Part shown: one piece after another, positions 27,344 to 35,597 of the stretch
Layout of the letters: every line of letters begins with the position of its first letter
Numbering within the stretch: the first letter of the stretch is position 1
Source of the DNA: Paenibacillus sp. SYP-B4298
GTDB lineage: Bacteria; Bacillota; Bacilli; Paenibacillales; Paenibacillaceae
DNA length: 64,000 bases
Direction of reading: 5' to 3'
Assembly: GCF_027627475.1 (NCBI RefSeq)
Contig: NZ_CP115484.1
Coordinates: 4,403,501-4,467,500 of the forward strand
Notes under the pieces: generated by a model
The model's database searches: none
What the model was told of the DNA's origin: nothing
The model's input: only the letters and a program-made list of their open reading frames with translations
Translations under genes and position numbers: made by a program

Positions 27344-27571
27344 CCTTATTCCACTCCTTTGCATACGACTGGCGTTACTTACGGTTGCACATGCTACAGA
27401 TTGGATGCACGTCCCGCAACTACTGTTACTAGTTACGAGAGGCAGGCGGAATTGTTTCATAATTTTATTAATTTTTCTGATAAATCCCCCCTTTGGCCGT
27501 TGCTTATCGTCATGGAGAGATGATGACTTACCTATATAGCAAGAAAAACCACCCCAGCAAATTGAACTCGT

Positions 27572-27617
27572 GAAACGCCCCCCAATGTTAGATACATCTC
27601 CCATTGGGGGGCGTTTC
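27572..27617 (-). terminator. strong hairpin between lipoprotein and RND operon
   Basis: A perfect 16-bp inverted repeat (27572-27587 and 27602-27617, core CGCCCCCCAATG) with a 14-base loop. It is downstream of the lipoprotein gene on its strand and has no long U-tract, so it may be a terminator or an attenuator ahead of the efflux operon. Confidence 0.6.
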
Positions 27618-27704
27618 ATCGCAGCCATCTTCAAGGGCGGTTCCGTATGATGATCGTTCCACATGATCCCGCATACATTAGTTTCACTTATAATTCCTGC
27701 TGTG

Positions 27705-27796
27705 CAGACTCAATGATGCTTTACTAGCTGATTCGGCTCCGTTTCACAAGCAGCGGTATAATCGAACAACGTCAGACTCAACGATGCTCCACTAGT
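27705..27796. repeat. imperfect 24-bp direct repeat
   Basis: CAGACTCAATGATGCTTTAC... (27705-27728) recurs as CAGACTCAACGATGCTCCAC... (27773-27796) with three or four differences, in the gap after the lipoprotein gene. The role is unknown. Confidence 0.5.
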
Positions 27797-27813
27797 CGCC
27801 ATGACTCCGCGTT

Positions 27814-28230
27814 CTAAGGAGTACTCGGAGCACTCATACCTGGTAGCGCCTCCTTAGCGTCAGGAGTCTCGCTGCCCTCTGACGGCGATGCATTCTCCTC
27901 TTGGGCATTGCTGGAGGAATCCTCCGATGTAGTTGGGTCCGTCGACAGATCCTCCTGCTTATCGGATTCAGAGTTCAGCGAGTCAGGTACCGTCGTGTCT
28001 GGCATGCCAGAGTCTGGTGCACTCGTGTCTGGGGCATCCGTTGCACCCGGAGTGGTTGGGTCTGGGGTGATCCTATCCGGGGACGACATGTCTGGGGATG
28101 TTGTCCCCGGCGTCGCCGTATCAGGCGTTGAAGCAGGTGTATTGGTGGAATTACCAGTAGAAGAACAGCCCGCACCGACCAACAGCAGAGCTAACGAAAG
28201 TACAATCAGCGCATGTTGTTTTCTTTTCAT
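27814..28230 (-). CDS. disordered repeat lipoprotein
   Basis: A 138-residue protein beginning with MKRKQHALIVLSLALLLVGAGC-type lipoprotein signal (lipobox VGAGC, Cys about residue 22). The mature part is nearly all Ser, Thr, Pro, Asp, Glu and Gly, with repeated units of the type (T/S)PDT(T/S) and APDT, so it should be an extended, acidic surface stalk. ATG 28230 follows GGGAGGT; an upstream in-frame start at 28311 has no such site. No enzyme domain is visible; function unknown. Confidence 0.8.
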   Translation of the reverse strand: MKRKQHALIVLSLALLLVGAGCSSTGNSTNTPASTPDTATPGTTSPDMSSPDRITPDPTTPGATDAPDTSAPDSGMPDTTVPDSLNSESDKQEDLSTDPTTSEDSSSNAQEENASPSEGSETPDAKEALPGMSAPSTP

Positions 28231-28926
28231 CGTTATTACCTCCCGTGGTGTTGAAAGTGTCTTTTCCTGAACAGCCTTATTCGTCAACCTCCTGAGCGAC
28301 TGTATCTGCATGAGGACTACATTCCCATCTATACGCCTCCCTTCGTTGGTATCTAAATGTAAAGCCCGAAACTGAACGGAAGCTTAAATGAATCTAAAAG
28401 GAACATTAAATGAGAGAATCCTAACTTCTGGAAATCTATACATCTACCTAGGGCGGGGCTTTACACTTTGCAGGGAGCAGATGTTGCCGTATATACGTGT
28501 CGAGCACGATTATTTGCAGATATATACTGGAGGGTCGTTCAGGAAATGAAAACGCAGCAGGGGGGCGGCAGAGTGAGGAAAACTGCCCTTGAGCGAGTAT
28601 TCATGCGTGTCTCAGCTGTGACTCGGGAATGGGGAGGGAGGGGCTCACGCTAGGTAACACGATATAAAGATTCAACCTGATCGCGCTCCCCCATCCACCA
28701 CCGTCACCCTGCCGAGGCGGCACAAGCAAACCAAACTCAGCGACTTATATGCTACTTCGTTATGAGAATATTGTAATATAGCGCCATGTTCAGGTCTTCG
28801 ACGGGAAAATAGCATCGCCAAAGCTTACAGTGGAATGGTCGAACATTGGAATGTCGAACATCTGAATGTGTCAGTGCTCAACCTGCTGCTCAAGCGGACG
28901 GGGGAAAACGATCAGATTGGTACTGG
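28231..28926. other. intergenic region without a supported gene
   Basis: About 700 bases. It holds a distant inverted pair around TGTAAAGCCC (28357 region) and GGGGCTTTACA (28445 region), and an imperfect tandem repeat of about 15 bases, TGGTCGAACAT/ATGTCGAACAT, at 28834-28863. A 61-codon plus-strand frame at 28468-28653 shows no protein-like character. The region borders the tail cluster on its distal side and may hold transfer scars. Confidence 0.5.
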
Positions 28927-29325
28927 CTAGCTCTGCTCGTGAATATCCTTAGTTTGGCTACGAAATGACGGACCCAGTAACGGCGCCTGCAACGCATTGT
29001 AATCCAGCACAGCCTTCTCGATGGCGGAGCGAAGCTCGGCCTGTCCCAGCTCGATCCCCTGTTCCTTCAGGCGGGTGCTTAGGTAGCCGTAGGCCGCTTC
29101 TAGCTTCTTCGGCCCGCCGACCTCCCGGAACACCGTCTCGGCAAATGCGAAGGCTTCGCCAGCCAGCTTATGCAGCAGCTCTCGCTGCTCATTGGTCGCG
29201 CGACTCTCCAGCCACCTCAGCATACGAGCGCGTGCCTGAAACAATGCAGCCGTAGCAACTGAAGCCAGAACAGACAGGATGGCGAGCACGATTGTTTGGA
29301 GATACGGTTGAAGCATAGCGTGCAT
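28927..29325 (-). CDS. phage holin, LLH family
   Basis: A 132-residue protein with one N-terminal membrane helix (TIVLAILSVLASVATAALF) and a charged helical tail containing ATNEQRELLHKLAGEAFAFAE, GGPKKLEAAYGYLS and AIEKAVLDYN. These are the landmarks of the LL-H-type phage holin family. It would form membrane lesions that release the amidase and particles. AGGAGA precedes ATG 29325. It is the last gene of the tail cluster. Confidence 0.85.
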   Translation of the reverse strand: MHAMLQPYLQTIVLAILSVLASVATAALFQARARMLRWLESRATNEQRELLHKLAGEAFAFAETVFREVGGPKKLEAAYGYLSTRLKEQGIELGQAELRSAIEKAVLDYNALQAPLLGPSFRSQTKDIHEQS

Positions 29326-29466
29326 ATGATTTCATCTCCTTAATATAGGATTTATTATGACAGACCTCATGACGAGATATATTGTCATACTATTCAGTTT
29401 TTTAAGATATTTAATAAGGTAAAGCCTATGCGACATGTATCATTAGCGGGGTTAAGGAATGAGCTA

Positions 29467-30309
29467 CTAGTGATTCTTCCTCAACCAGTTCGCTAGTATA
29501 ACAGCCAGCTCTGCCCTGCTTACCGGTTGCTCCGGCCTAAAGGTGCCATCTGGATAACCGCTCATTAGAGCATTAGGCGGGTCTGTCACCCGCTTGATAC
29601 CATCTTCGTACCATGATCCGGGTTTAATATCGGAATATTCAGTTTTATTAGACGTTTGATTGATCCCCGTCGCGGCAGTCGGGCTTGGGGCGTTGATCGT
29701 GCCAGAGCCAGCACTTGGCTGACCTGGAGAGTTCGTTGCAATAGGCTGCAAATCATATACCTGCACAAGAGCCGAGACGATCGCTTCTGCACATCGCTGC
29801 CGATACGCCTCCGACTTCAATAATTCGACTTCACGGCGATGAGTCATAAATCCACATTCTACGAGAATGGCCGGCATCCGGCTCTCCCGCACCATATGGT
29901 AATTCGCCATCTTGACTCCTCTGTCACGCAGGCCTGTCGCTGTAATCAACTGGGTCTGTAGAGCCTTGGCGAGTTGAACCGATGCGGCGGATGGCTTCGT
30001 ATACGTGAAGGTCTCGATTCCTTCCGCGCTGCTCCAGCCATCGCCGCTAGCATTGGCATGGATCGAGATGAGTACATCCGCTCCCCAGGCGTTGGCCTTG
30101 TCTGTGCGTTCCTTCAACGGCACATCGCGACTGCCGTCAGGAGCGTGGGTGAAGCTCGTCTCCACGCCCTCATAGTTTGCGAGAAACAGCGCAACCGTTT
30201 TTGCTGTAGGGTTGTTAAATTGAAACTCCCGCAGGCTCTCATCCGGCGACCGCTTGCCTGGTGTATCGGGGCCGTGCCCAGCATCAATTGCTATTTTCAA
30301 CTTGCTCAT
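29467..30309 (-). CDS. N-acetylmuramoyl-L-alanine amidase with C-terminal SLH motif (endolysin)
   Basis: About 280 residues. The N-terminal Amidase_3 domain has IAIDAGHGPDTPG (first zinc His), a Glu in the SLREFQFN region, SIHANASGD (second His) and ILVECGFMTHRREV (catalytic Glu). After a Ser/Pro/Thr linker, the last 55 residues are a single S-layer homology motif: YEDGIKRV, LMSGYPDGTFRPEQPVSRAELAVIL. SLH motifs bind pyruvylated secondary cell wall polymer. The enzyme should cleave the peptidoglycan stem for lysis of the producer. No signal peptide, so export depends on the holin. ATG 30309 follows AAGGAAG. Confidence 0.93.
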   Translation of the reverse strand: MSKLKIAIDAGHGPDTPGKRSPDESLREFQFNNPTAKTVALFLANYEGVETSFTHAPDGSRDVPLKERTDKANAWGADVLISIHANASGDGWSSAEGIETFTYTKPSAASVQLAKALQTQLITATGLRDRGVKMANYHMVRESRMPAILVECGFMTHRREVELLKSEAYRQRCAEAIVSALVQVYDLQPIATNSPGQPSAGSGTINAPSPTAATGINQTSNKTEYSDIKPGSWYEDGIKRVTDPPNALMSGYPDGTFRPEQPVSRAELAVILANWLRKNH

Positions 30310-30370
30310 GAGACTATCTTCCTTCTTAATCATTATGGTTGATCCTATTTTAACCGTCCCCATCCGTTAT

Positions 30371-30535
30371 TTACTGGCCAGCGGTAGACACTCCCGTCAC
30401 CCATCTCCATTGAGTTGGTTCGCCGGTGGCGTTGTTGACGAAGTTAAAATTACATGCAACGTCCGCGGCGGCGTCCTGGTCGATCTGCTGACCGTCAGTG
30501 TACCCCCCCAGCCTTTTAAGCTTTGGCGATGGCAT
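30371..30535 (-). CDS. small tail-cluster protein of unknown function
   Basis: A 54-residue frame beginning at ATG 30535, overlapping the end of the upstream gene by 20 bases in another frame. It reads MPSPKLKRLGGYTDGQQIDQ then a hydrophilic region ending TQWRWVTGVSTAGQ. The sequence has balanced protein-like composition with Trp pairs. Small proteins often sit between fibre and lysis genes in PBSX-like clusters (XkdX position), but I do not see XkdX identity. No good ribosome site, so translation is probably coupled. Confidence 0.5.
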   Translation of the reverse strand: MPSPKLKRLGGYTDGQQIDQDAAADVACNFNFVNNATGEPTQWRWVTGVSTAGQ

Positions 30536-30794
30536 CCGAGTCCGGGTAGGAAAAAAAGATCTGCTTTGTTTCAGGATCTACTCGATACCCACTACTCTCT
30601 GCAAAGTCCTGCTCATATGCACCGTATTCCAGCTCGAGGAGACCAACAGTATCCGGGATTCGCTCCGCTAAGGAACCATAGACCGCGAAATCTTGCTCCG
30701 TTGTTGTCGGTACTACATTCCCCGACCGTTGTCCCGTATCAACAAGGATTTTACCGGATGATTTATCGTAATAAAGCTTACGTCCTATTTGCAT
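30516..30794 (-). CDS. phage tail-cluster protein of unknown function
   Basis: A 92-residue protein (MQIGRKLYYDKSSGKILVDT...) starting at ATG 30794 with GGGGGGA upstream, 11 bases after the fibre stop. Segments TTEQDFAVYGSLAERIP and GLLELEYGAYEQDF recall a small family I have seen after fibre genes in Bacillus and Paenibacillus phage clusters. Probably a fibre-associated or chaperone protein; this is position-based inference. Confidence 0.7.
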   Translation of the reverse strand: MQIGRKLYYDKSSGKILVDTGQRSGNVVPTTTEQDFAVYGSLAERIPDTVGLLELEYGAYEQDFAESSGYRVDPETKQIFFSYPDSDAIAKA

Positions 30795-30804
30795 ATTTAT
30801 CCCC

Positions 30805-33800
30805 CTATTCTGACGCGAACCAGTAGATCGAGCCAACTAAATAACTATAATGTTGGTTGTCAACGTTCATCGAGAAACCACCATCTCTTATATACCAATC
30901 GATAGGAGAAGGCATATATACAGCATTCCCCCTATAGAGATATGAGTTTGTTCCGACAGTCATGCCACCGTAATAAGATGAAGAATAATAGTTAGGCCAT
31001 CCATTATCCATCGTATTCCACCTAATAATTATTTTCCCAGGCCTAAAACTGAGTCCACTAACAGAAATTCCTGAACTCGGAACGAATGAGCCAGATGCAG
31101 ACCTTCCAATTGTGCCAGTTACCCCGAATATGGACTTGCCTGCCAAAATGTTATCAGCGACAAGATTAGCGTCACCGGCGACCGTTATTGCACTGCTATA
31201 ATAGCCTGCGGCCTTAGTCTGTGCCGATGTGCCAGGTGTTACCGTACCGCCTGCGCCCCGGTTAGGCATCGTGCCTGTCACTAGCCCTGTCTCTGTGCCG
31301 ATTGTCTTACCGGACAGGACGTCTGCCGCAACGGCGTCTCCGTACTCACCCCCTTCACCCTGCAAGAAAAAATTTGAGCCATCGTAGACGAGCGTGTAAA
31401 CGGAACCTGCCTTGAGCAATCCAGCAGCCGGAGCAACACCGGATGGCTTGAGGATCGTCTTGGCACCAAGGCTATTAACGTTAATTGTCGGGTTGGCTCC
31501 ATTTGCAGCGTGAAGCTTGACAGTTATTCGCAGCCCTGAGACAAGCAATGGGGCGTCACTGAGCATCACTGTATACGCTGCACTGCTGCCTGCTGTCGTG
31601 CCATAGCCGTTACGGTTAGCGCTCATCGTCAGCAGCCCAGCCGTCAGCAGCGCAAGGTCATTTTGGTCCTCTCGCATGTCATCCAAATCCAACCGCAAGT
31701 TATCAATATGCGCCCCATCCTCTGTCTGCCGCCAGTCCTGTACGTCCGCACGCCCCGTAAGCCTAGCAATCTGCTGCGTATTGGCAGATACCGCAGAGGC
31801 CATATTGCCCGCGTAACTGACCGTAGCAGCGTTGATGCCCGCACTGTAGGCGTAACGGTCTAGGGCGATGTAGGTGACGTAACGCTTGAGGTCTCCTGGA
31901 TCGACGTTAACCGCATCCGTCCGCGCACGATAGATACCATACGCATCACCATTAGCTGTGCGGTCTTGGATAGCCCATACCGGATCGGCCTCACCGTTAT
32001 CCTTGTAGATGCTGATGAATCGCGCTAGGCGATTTTTCAACCGTCCTCCGCCAAGGTTGGAGCCATTGAGATAGTAAGCGCCAGAATAGAGTACAGGCAT
32101 TATCTCCTCGCGCAGCACCGCCCCCTCTTGCATCGTCAGCGCATTAACCCCAGGATGCAGGTTAATCGCGCCCTCGATCCTCGCTGGCTCCGTGACAGGC
32201 TTGGCGAGTTGGTATTGCAGCGTGCCGTAGCTTACCCAGCCTGGAGCTTTGTTGGCTACTACATAGGCTTCCGTATTCGTCGCGGGCGTGCTTCCGTCCA
32301 TTAAGGACACCCAGGAGTTATAGATAGCTCCATTGTGACCAACTGCACGCCAGCCGTTAAATAAGGCTGTAATCGCAGCGTGTTTAGGAGCAATCCCATC
32401 TACCCACCCACTTTCTGTATTGGCTACAGAAAAAGAGAACTGATTCCCGTTCTGCCAATTTGCGCTACTCATGTAGCCAGGGCCATTTACAGATGGTGCT
32501 CCATACTTGAGCCTAGTACCGTTATACAACACTACAACAGGTTCGACCGCCCTCCGCTCTGCCGGAGCCGGACTAAACTCTATAGTTTTGTAGCCTGTGA
32601 AGTTTGTGCCGCTCCATGTACGGCCTGTTGCTCCGTCCAACTCCAATGCCGCAACAAATCTTGTAACCTCTTTCCGAGCAATATTAACCTCATCCCGCAC
32701 ACCCGACGGCAGGCTCCGCAACGTTTCGTCAACCACAATCTGCTGATCCTCTCGCGGAACATATGACGGTGGCAGGTCGGACAGACCTCCCATGACGACA
32801 GTCAAATCGGAATACATACGTTTTCCGGCTGTTACATTCCTAAGGTAAAATCTCAATGAAGTATTATCACCGCTGTTGAATGTCCTGGCCGTAGATGCGT
32901 AGCCGATAATCGGCGTTGGGTTACCGGTAGGGGGGTTGTTGTAAATAGCAAAATCCCCGCCCGCTGGTAATGTGCAGAAAGCCGCGTACTGTTGATTCGG
33001 TATTACAGGAAATATTAAAAAAGCGTTATTGTAATCAGCAGTCGTGGCTAGCTCAATTAAGTTCGCCCCTAGAGCAGTAACAGTTGCAGCAGTCGCTTGG
33101 GTTGTAACGTTAGTGGCAGCAGGCACCATATTGCGGCCTATATGTTCGATCAACGCTCCTCGTAGCGATTTCATACCTTCAACATAAGGCCATCTATTCG
33201 GAACTTCTGCTGCTGGAATAGTCGTGCCGATTGCTGCATAATCAGCCTCTGAAATCTCGCACAGTAAAACAGCATCGACGGCGAAGGCCGTATCAGTGCC
33301 CGTATTTTCAAATGAGATAAAGATTGATGTTAGGCCCGCTGGAGCCGTAAATTTCATAAATCTATTTGTCCAGTTAGCGTTGCTGTTTGCGTCTGACCCT
33401 GAGTCAGAAGCAAAAGTATTAGCAGTTGAGACATTTGCCCGAAGATATGCGGATACCCAACCTGTACCGGATAACTTTTTGATGTAATAGGATATAAGGT
33501 AAGTTTGCCCCGGAACACACGCATTAGACAACATGAAGTTTTTCACATAAGCCCCTGATGGATTAGATACCTGAATGGACGTAGTTCCAACCGCTGCATC
33601 ATTAATTTGCGTCCGCGTGCTGGTGCCTCCGCCCGCAACATTGATTAACTTGGTTGCATCTTTGCTATTGCCAAGTAGGCTAATCTCCGTTCGCCCATAA
33701 ACATACCCATCAAGCAAACTCGATTGATCTGTCTGTATCTTATTGACTCCTCGGGTTAGCTGCGTCTGCAGGGTGGCCGATTCTTGTATTTTCATCTCTA

Positions 33801-34464
33801 TTTCATCTAATTTCTTCTTATCCGCTGCCGCCATCAGTCCATTGGCCGATGTGGTCGCCACAGCCGTACTGGCCTTCGCATTCCAGGCACTCTTCTCCGC
33901 ATCGGTGACAAATCGATTATTCGCATCCTGGGTAATGATCGAGGCTGGATGCGCTGCCGGATGCGTGTAATTGTTCGCACCCGCTGCAATCCCATCCAGC
34001 TTCGCCTTATCCGCCGTGCTCATAAAGCCCGCAGCACTCGTTGTTGCTGCTGCATGGGCGCTGCCGCCAGCACCGACATGTGAGGAAGGCGCCGCATCCG
34101 TAATGCCATAGCCGCTAAGCGTTGTCGGCTTGCCGTTGACTTCGGCAAAGGCGACATTCCCCCATACAGCGCTACCTGCCGTGCTTCCCGCCTTCAATAC
34201 TTTCCCGCTATTTCCGGTTCCTGTGGCTGGCACATGCAAGCTGCCGTCACCTGTAGGATGAACATAATTGTTCGCGCCTGCCGCGATTCCGTTCAGCTTC
34301 ACCTTGTCCGCTGCGGACATGCGCCCCGGCACGGTCGTGCTTGCCAGCTTGACCACCTCGGTATCCAGCACATCCATATTGTTGTTAAGGTCGGCAATGT
34401 CGACGATATCTGTTCCATCTGGCTTGCGAAGCCTCAGATTCCCTGTTGTCTTCATCTTGCTCAC
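30805..34464 (-). CDS. tail fibre protein
   Basis: A 1219-residue protein. The N-terminal 210 residues contain tail-fibre repeats: MSAADKVKLNGIAAGANNY and MSTADKAKLDGIAAGANNY followed by THP segments, plus RFVTDAEKSAWNAK. Then come carbohydrate-binding-like beta modules (about 270-430 and 450-600) with many Asn, Thr and aromatics, a coil (RLTGRADVQDWRQTEDGAHIDNLRLDLDD), and a C-terminal domain with repeated 'DxLxGKxIxxxxGxxxGTM' units. It should bind the target-cell surface. The middle part (about 32.4-33.7 kb) is visibly more AT-rich than the flanks, which suggests module exchange. Its start overlaps the YmfQ-like gene by 4 bases. Confidence 0.9.
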   Translation of the reverse strand: MSKMKTTGNLRLRKPDGTDIVDIADLNNNMDVLDTEVVKLASTTVPGRMSAADKVKLNGIAAGANNYVHPTGDGSLHVPATGTGNSGKVLKAGSTAGSAVWGNVAFAEVNGKPTTLSGYGITDAAPSSHVGAGGSAHAAATTSAAGFMSTADKAKLDGIAAGANNYTHPAAHPASIITQDANNRFVTDAEKSAWNAKASTAVATTSANGLMAAADKKKLDEIEMKIQESATLQTQLTRGVNKIQTDQSSLLDGYVYGRTEISLLGNSKDATKLINVAGGGTSTRTQINDAAVGTTSIQVSNPSGAYVKNFMLSNACVPGQTYLISYYIKKLSGTGWVSAYLRANVSTANTFASDSGSDANSNANWTNRFMKFTAPAGLTSIFISFENTGTDTAFAVDAVLLCEISEADYAAIGTTIPAAEVPNRWPYVEGMKSLRGALIEHIGRNMVPAATNVTTQATAATVTALGANLIELATTADYNNAFLIFPVIPNQQYAAFCTLPAGGDFAIYNNPPTGNPTPIIGYASTARTFNSGDNTSLRFYLRNVTAGKRMYSDLTVVMGGLSDLPPSYVPREDQQIVVDETLRSLPSGVRDEVNIARKEVTRFVAALELDGATGRTWSGTNFTGYKTIEFSPAPAERRAVEPVVVLYNGTRLKYGAPSVNGPGYMSSANWQNGNQFSFSVANTESGWVDGIAPKHAAITALFNGWRAVGHNGAIYNSWVSLMDGSTPATNTEAYVVANKAPGWVSYGTLQYQLAKPVTEPARIEGAINLHPGVNALTMQEGAVLREEIMPVLYSGAYYLNGSNLGGGRLKNRLARFISIYKDNGEADPVWAIQDRTANGDAYGIYRARTDAVNVDPGDLKRYVTYIALDRYAYSAGINAATVSYAGNMASAVSANTQQIARLTGRADVQDWRQTEDGAHIDNLRLDLDDMREDQNDLALLTAGLLTMSANRNGYGTTAGSSAAYTVMLSDAPLLVSGLRITVKLHAANGANPTINVNSLGAKTILKPSGVAPAAGLLKAGSVYTLVYDGSNFFLQGEGGEYGDAVAADVLSGKTIGTETGLVTGTMPNRGAGGTVTPGTSAQTKAAGYYSSAITVAGDANLVADNILAGKSIFGVTGTIGRSASGSFVPSSGISVSGLSFRPGKIIIRWNTMDNGWPNYYSSSYYGGMTVGTNSYLYRGNAVYMPSPIDWYIRDGGFSMNVDNQHYSYLVGSIYWFASE

Positions 34465-35081
34465 TCTCCCTCATAAACTCGTAGTTGGTTCCACGTTTTG
34501 CTCTTGGCCTGATCCCAAGATAACTGCGTCAGTGTGTTCCACCACGTATACGTATATTTAAATGAATAGGCCAGATGCGCCGGTTTCACTTCGTCCATAA
34601 ACTGAATTAAGCCCGCCATATTAAGTGGCACACCCATCACGCCGACGAATTGAATATCGAATCGGTATTCCTCTGGAAACTCCGCAATCTCCACCTCGCC
34701 GCCAGAGAAGGCGGCAGCAGCACGAATCAGCATCGCCTTGGTTGCCGTGCCGGAGCCGCGCACCTTGGCGAGCACCATCTCCCGCCGCCATTCATATGGC
34801 ATAGAGGGATCGCTCTGCATCCCCAGCTCTCGCTCCCATCGCTCCAGTCCCCATGTCGCAGATGCAATAAAACGCTGATTCATCATCTCTTGGGCACTTC
34901 TCTGCTGTACATACAGTGAGAGGCCAAGCTGCTTCTGCAGCGCCTCCATCTCCATCACGCCTTCATAGTAGAAGGGAAGATACGCCATAAGATCAACCTG
35001 GCCCTCTACGTCCAGGCGGTCCTCCCCACCACCATCCGCCCCGTAGCGCAACTGTCCGTACCTATTTGTCCCGTAGCTCAA
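34461..35081 (-). CDS. baseplate protein, YmfQ/XkdU (DUF2313) family
   Basis: A 206-residue protein with DLMAYLPFYYEGVMEMEALQK, WGLERWERELGM, YEWRREMVLAKVRGSGTAT and IAEFPEEYRFDIQFVG, the usual landmarks of the XkdU/YmfQ family, which join the baseplate wedge next to gp47/XkdT. The N-terminal 'YGTNRYGQLRYG' and C-terminal Trp-rich piece (TYTWWNTLTQLSWDQAK) are also typical. Stop overlaps the fibre start by 4 bases. Confidence 0.9.
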   Translation of the reverse strand: MSYGTNRYGQLRYGADGGGEDRLDVEGQVDLMAYLPFYYEGVMEMEALQKQLGLSLYVQQRSAQEMMNQRFIASATWGLERWERELGMQSDPSMPYEWRREMVLAKVRGSGTATKAMLIRAAAAFSGGEVEIAEFPEEYRFDIQFVGVMGVPLNMAGLIQFMDEVKPAHLAYSFKYTYTWWNTLTQLSWDQAKSKTWNQLRVYEGE

Positions 35082-35084
35082 CGT

Positions 35085-35594
35085 TTACACCCCCTTGAGC
35101 TGATTCCAGCTCAGAGCGCTCTTGGATACATAGCTCTCCAGATTGAGATTGGCTGTAGGCCATATTTTTTGGTCGGATACCTCAGCATCCACAGGCAACT
35201 GCACGACAGCTTTCGGAATCACAGGGAACTGAATATCGAACTTTTGGTTCGCTACGCCCTTCGCCAATGTCATGCCTCCGACATACCGCTCCATGTAGCG
35301 CTTGTCCAGCTTATAGGCCTGTGCGGGCAGCACACCGCTCATCGCATCCCCGGCTTTGTTGAGCGGCGTGTAGACGAGATTGCTCTGCTTGCCATTCCAT
35401 GTCGCCTTCTCGGTATCAGAGATGAATCTATGCGCTGTTGATTCTGTAATCTCTGCCGCCATATTGCTATGGGCCAGATACCCCTCATATACCCCGTCCT
35501 CAAGGAGCAGCTCCTCCTCGATGACATACATGCCGCCATCTTGTCGCTTGTTCAGCTTCTCCACAAAACGATCGATAGGCTCTGCTGTAGACAT
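35085..35594 (-). CDS. short tail-fibre-like protein
   Basis: A 169-residue protein between XkdT- and XkdU-like genes, an unusual place in PBSX order. It contains AHRFISDTEKATWNGKQS, matching the fibre's NRFVTDAEKSAWNAKAS, then a 'PLNKAGDAMSG' collar motif seen in tail fibres, and an AxxxFDIQFPVIPKAVVQLP beta segment. Likely a baseplate-attached fibre or adaptor; exact role unknown. Confidence 0.75.
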   Translation of the reverse strand: MSTAEPIDRFVEKLNKRQDGGMYVIEEELLLEDGVYEGYLAHSNMAAEITESTAHRFISDTEKATWNGKQSNLVYTPLNKAGDAMSGVLPAQAYKLDKRYMERYVGGMTLAKGVANQKFDIQFPVIPKAVVQLPVDAEVSDQKIWPTANLNLESYVSKSALSWNQLKGV

Positions 35595-35597
35595 CAG

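Noticed and set aside
28468..28653. 61-codon plus-strand open frame
   Set aside because: No family resemblance, Arg/Gly-rich unstructured composition, no ribosome site; sits in a gene-free gap.
28834..28863. Possible CRISPR or tandem regulatory array
   Set aside because: Only two imperfect 15-bp units without spacers.
28780..28924. Short plus-strand frames (HVQVFDGKIASPKL... and MVEHWNVEHLNV...) that look like a transposase remnant
   Set aside because: Too short and repetitive to identify; no inverted repeats or duplicated target site nearby.
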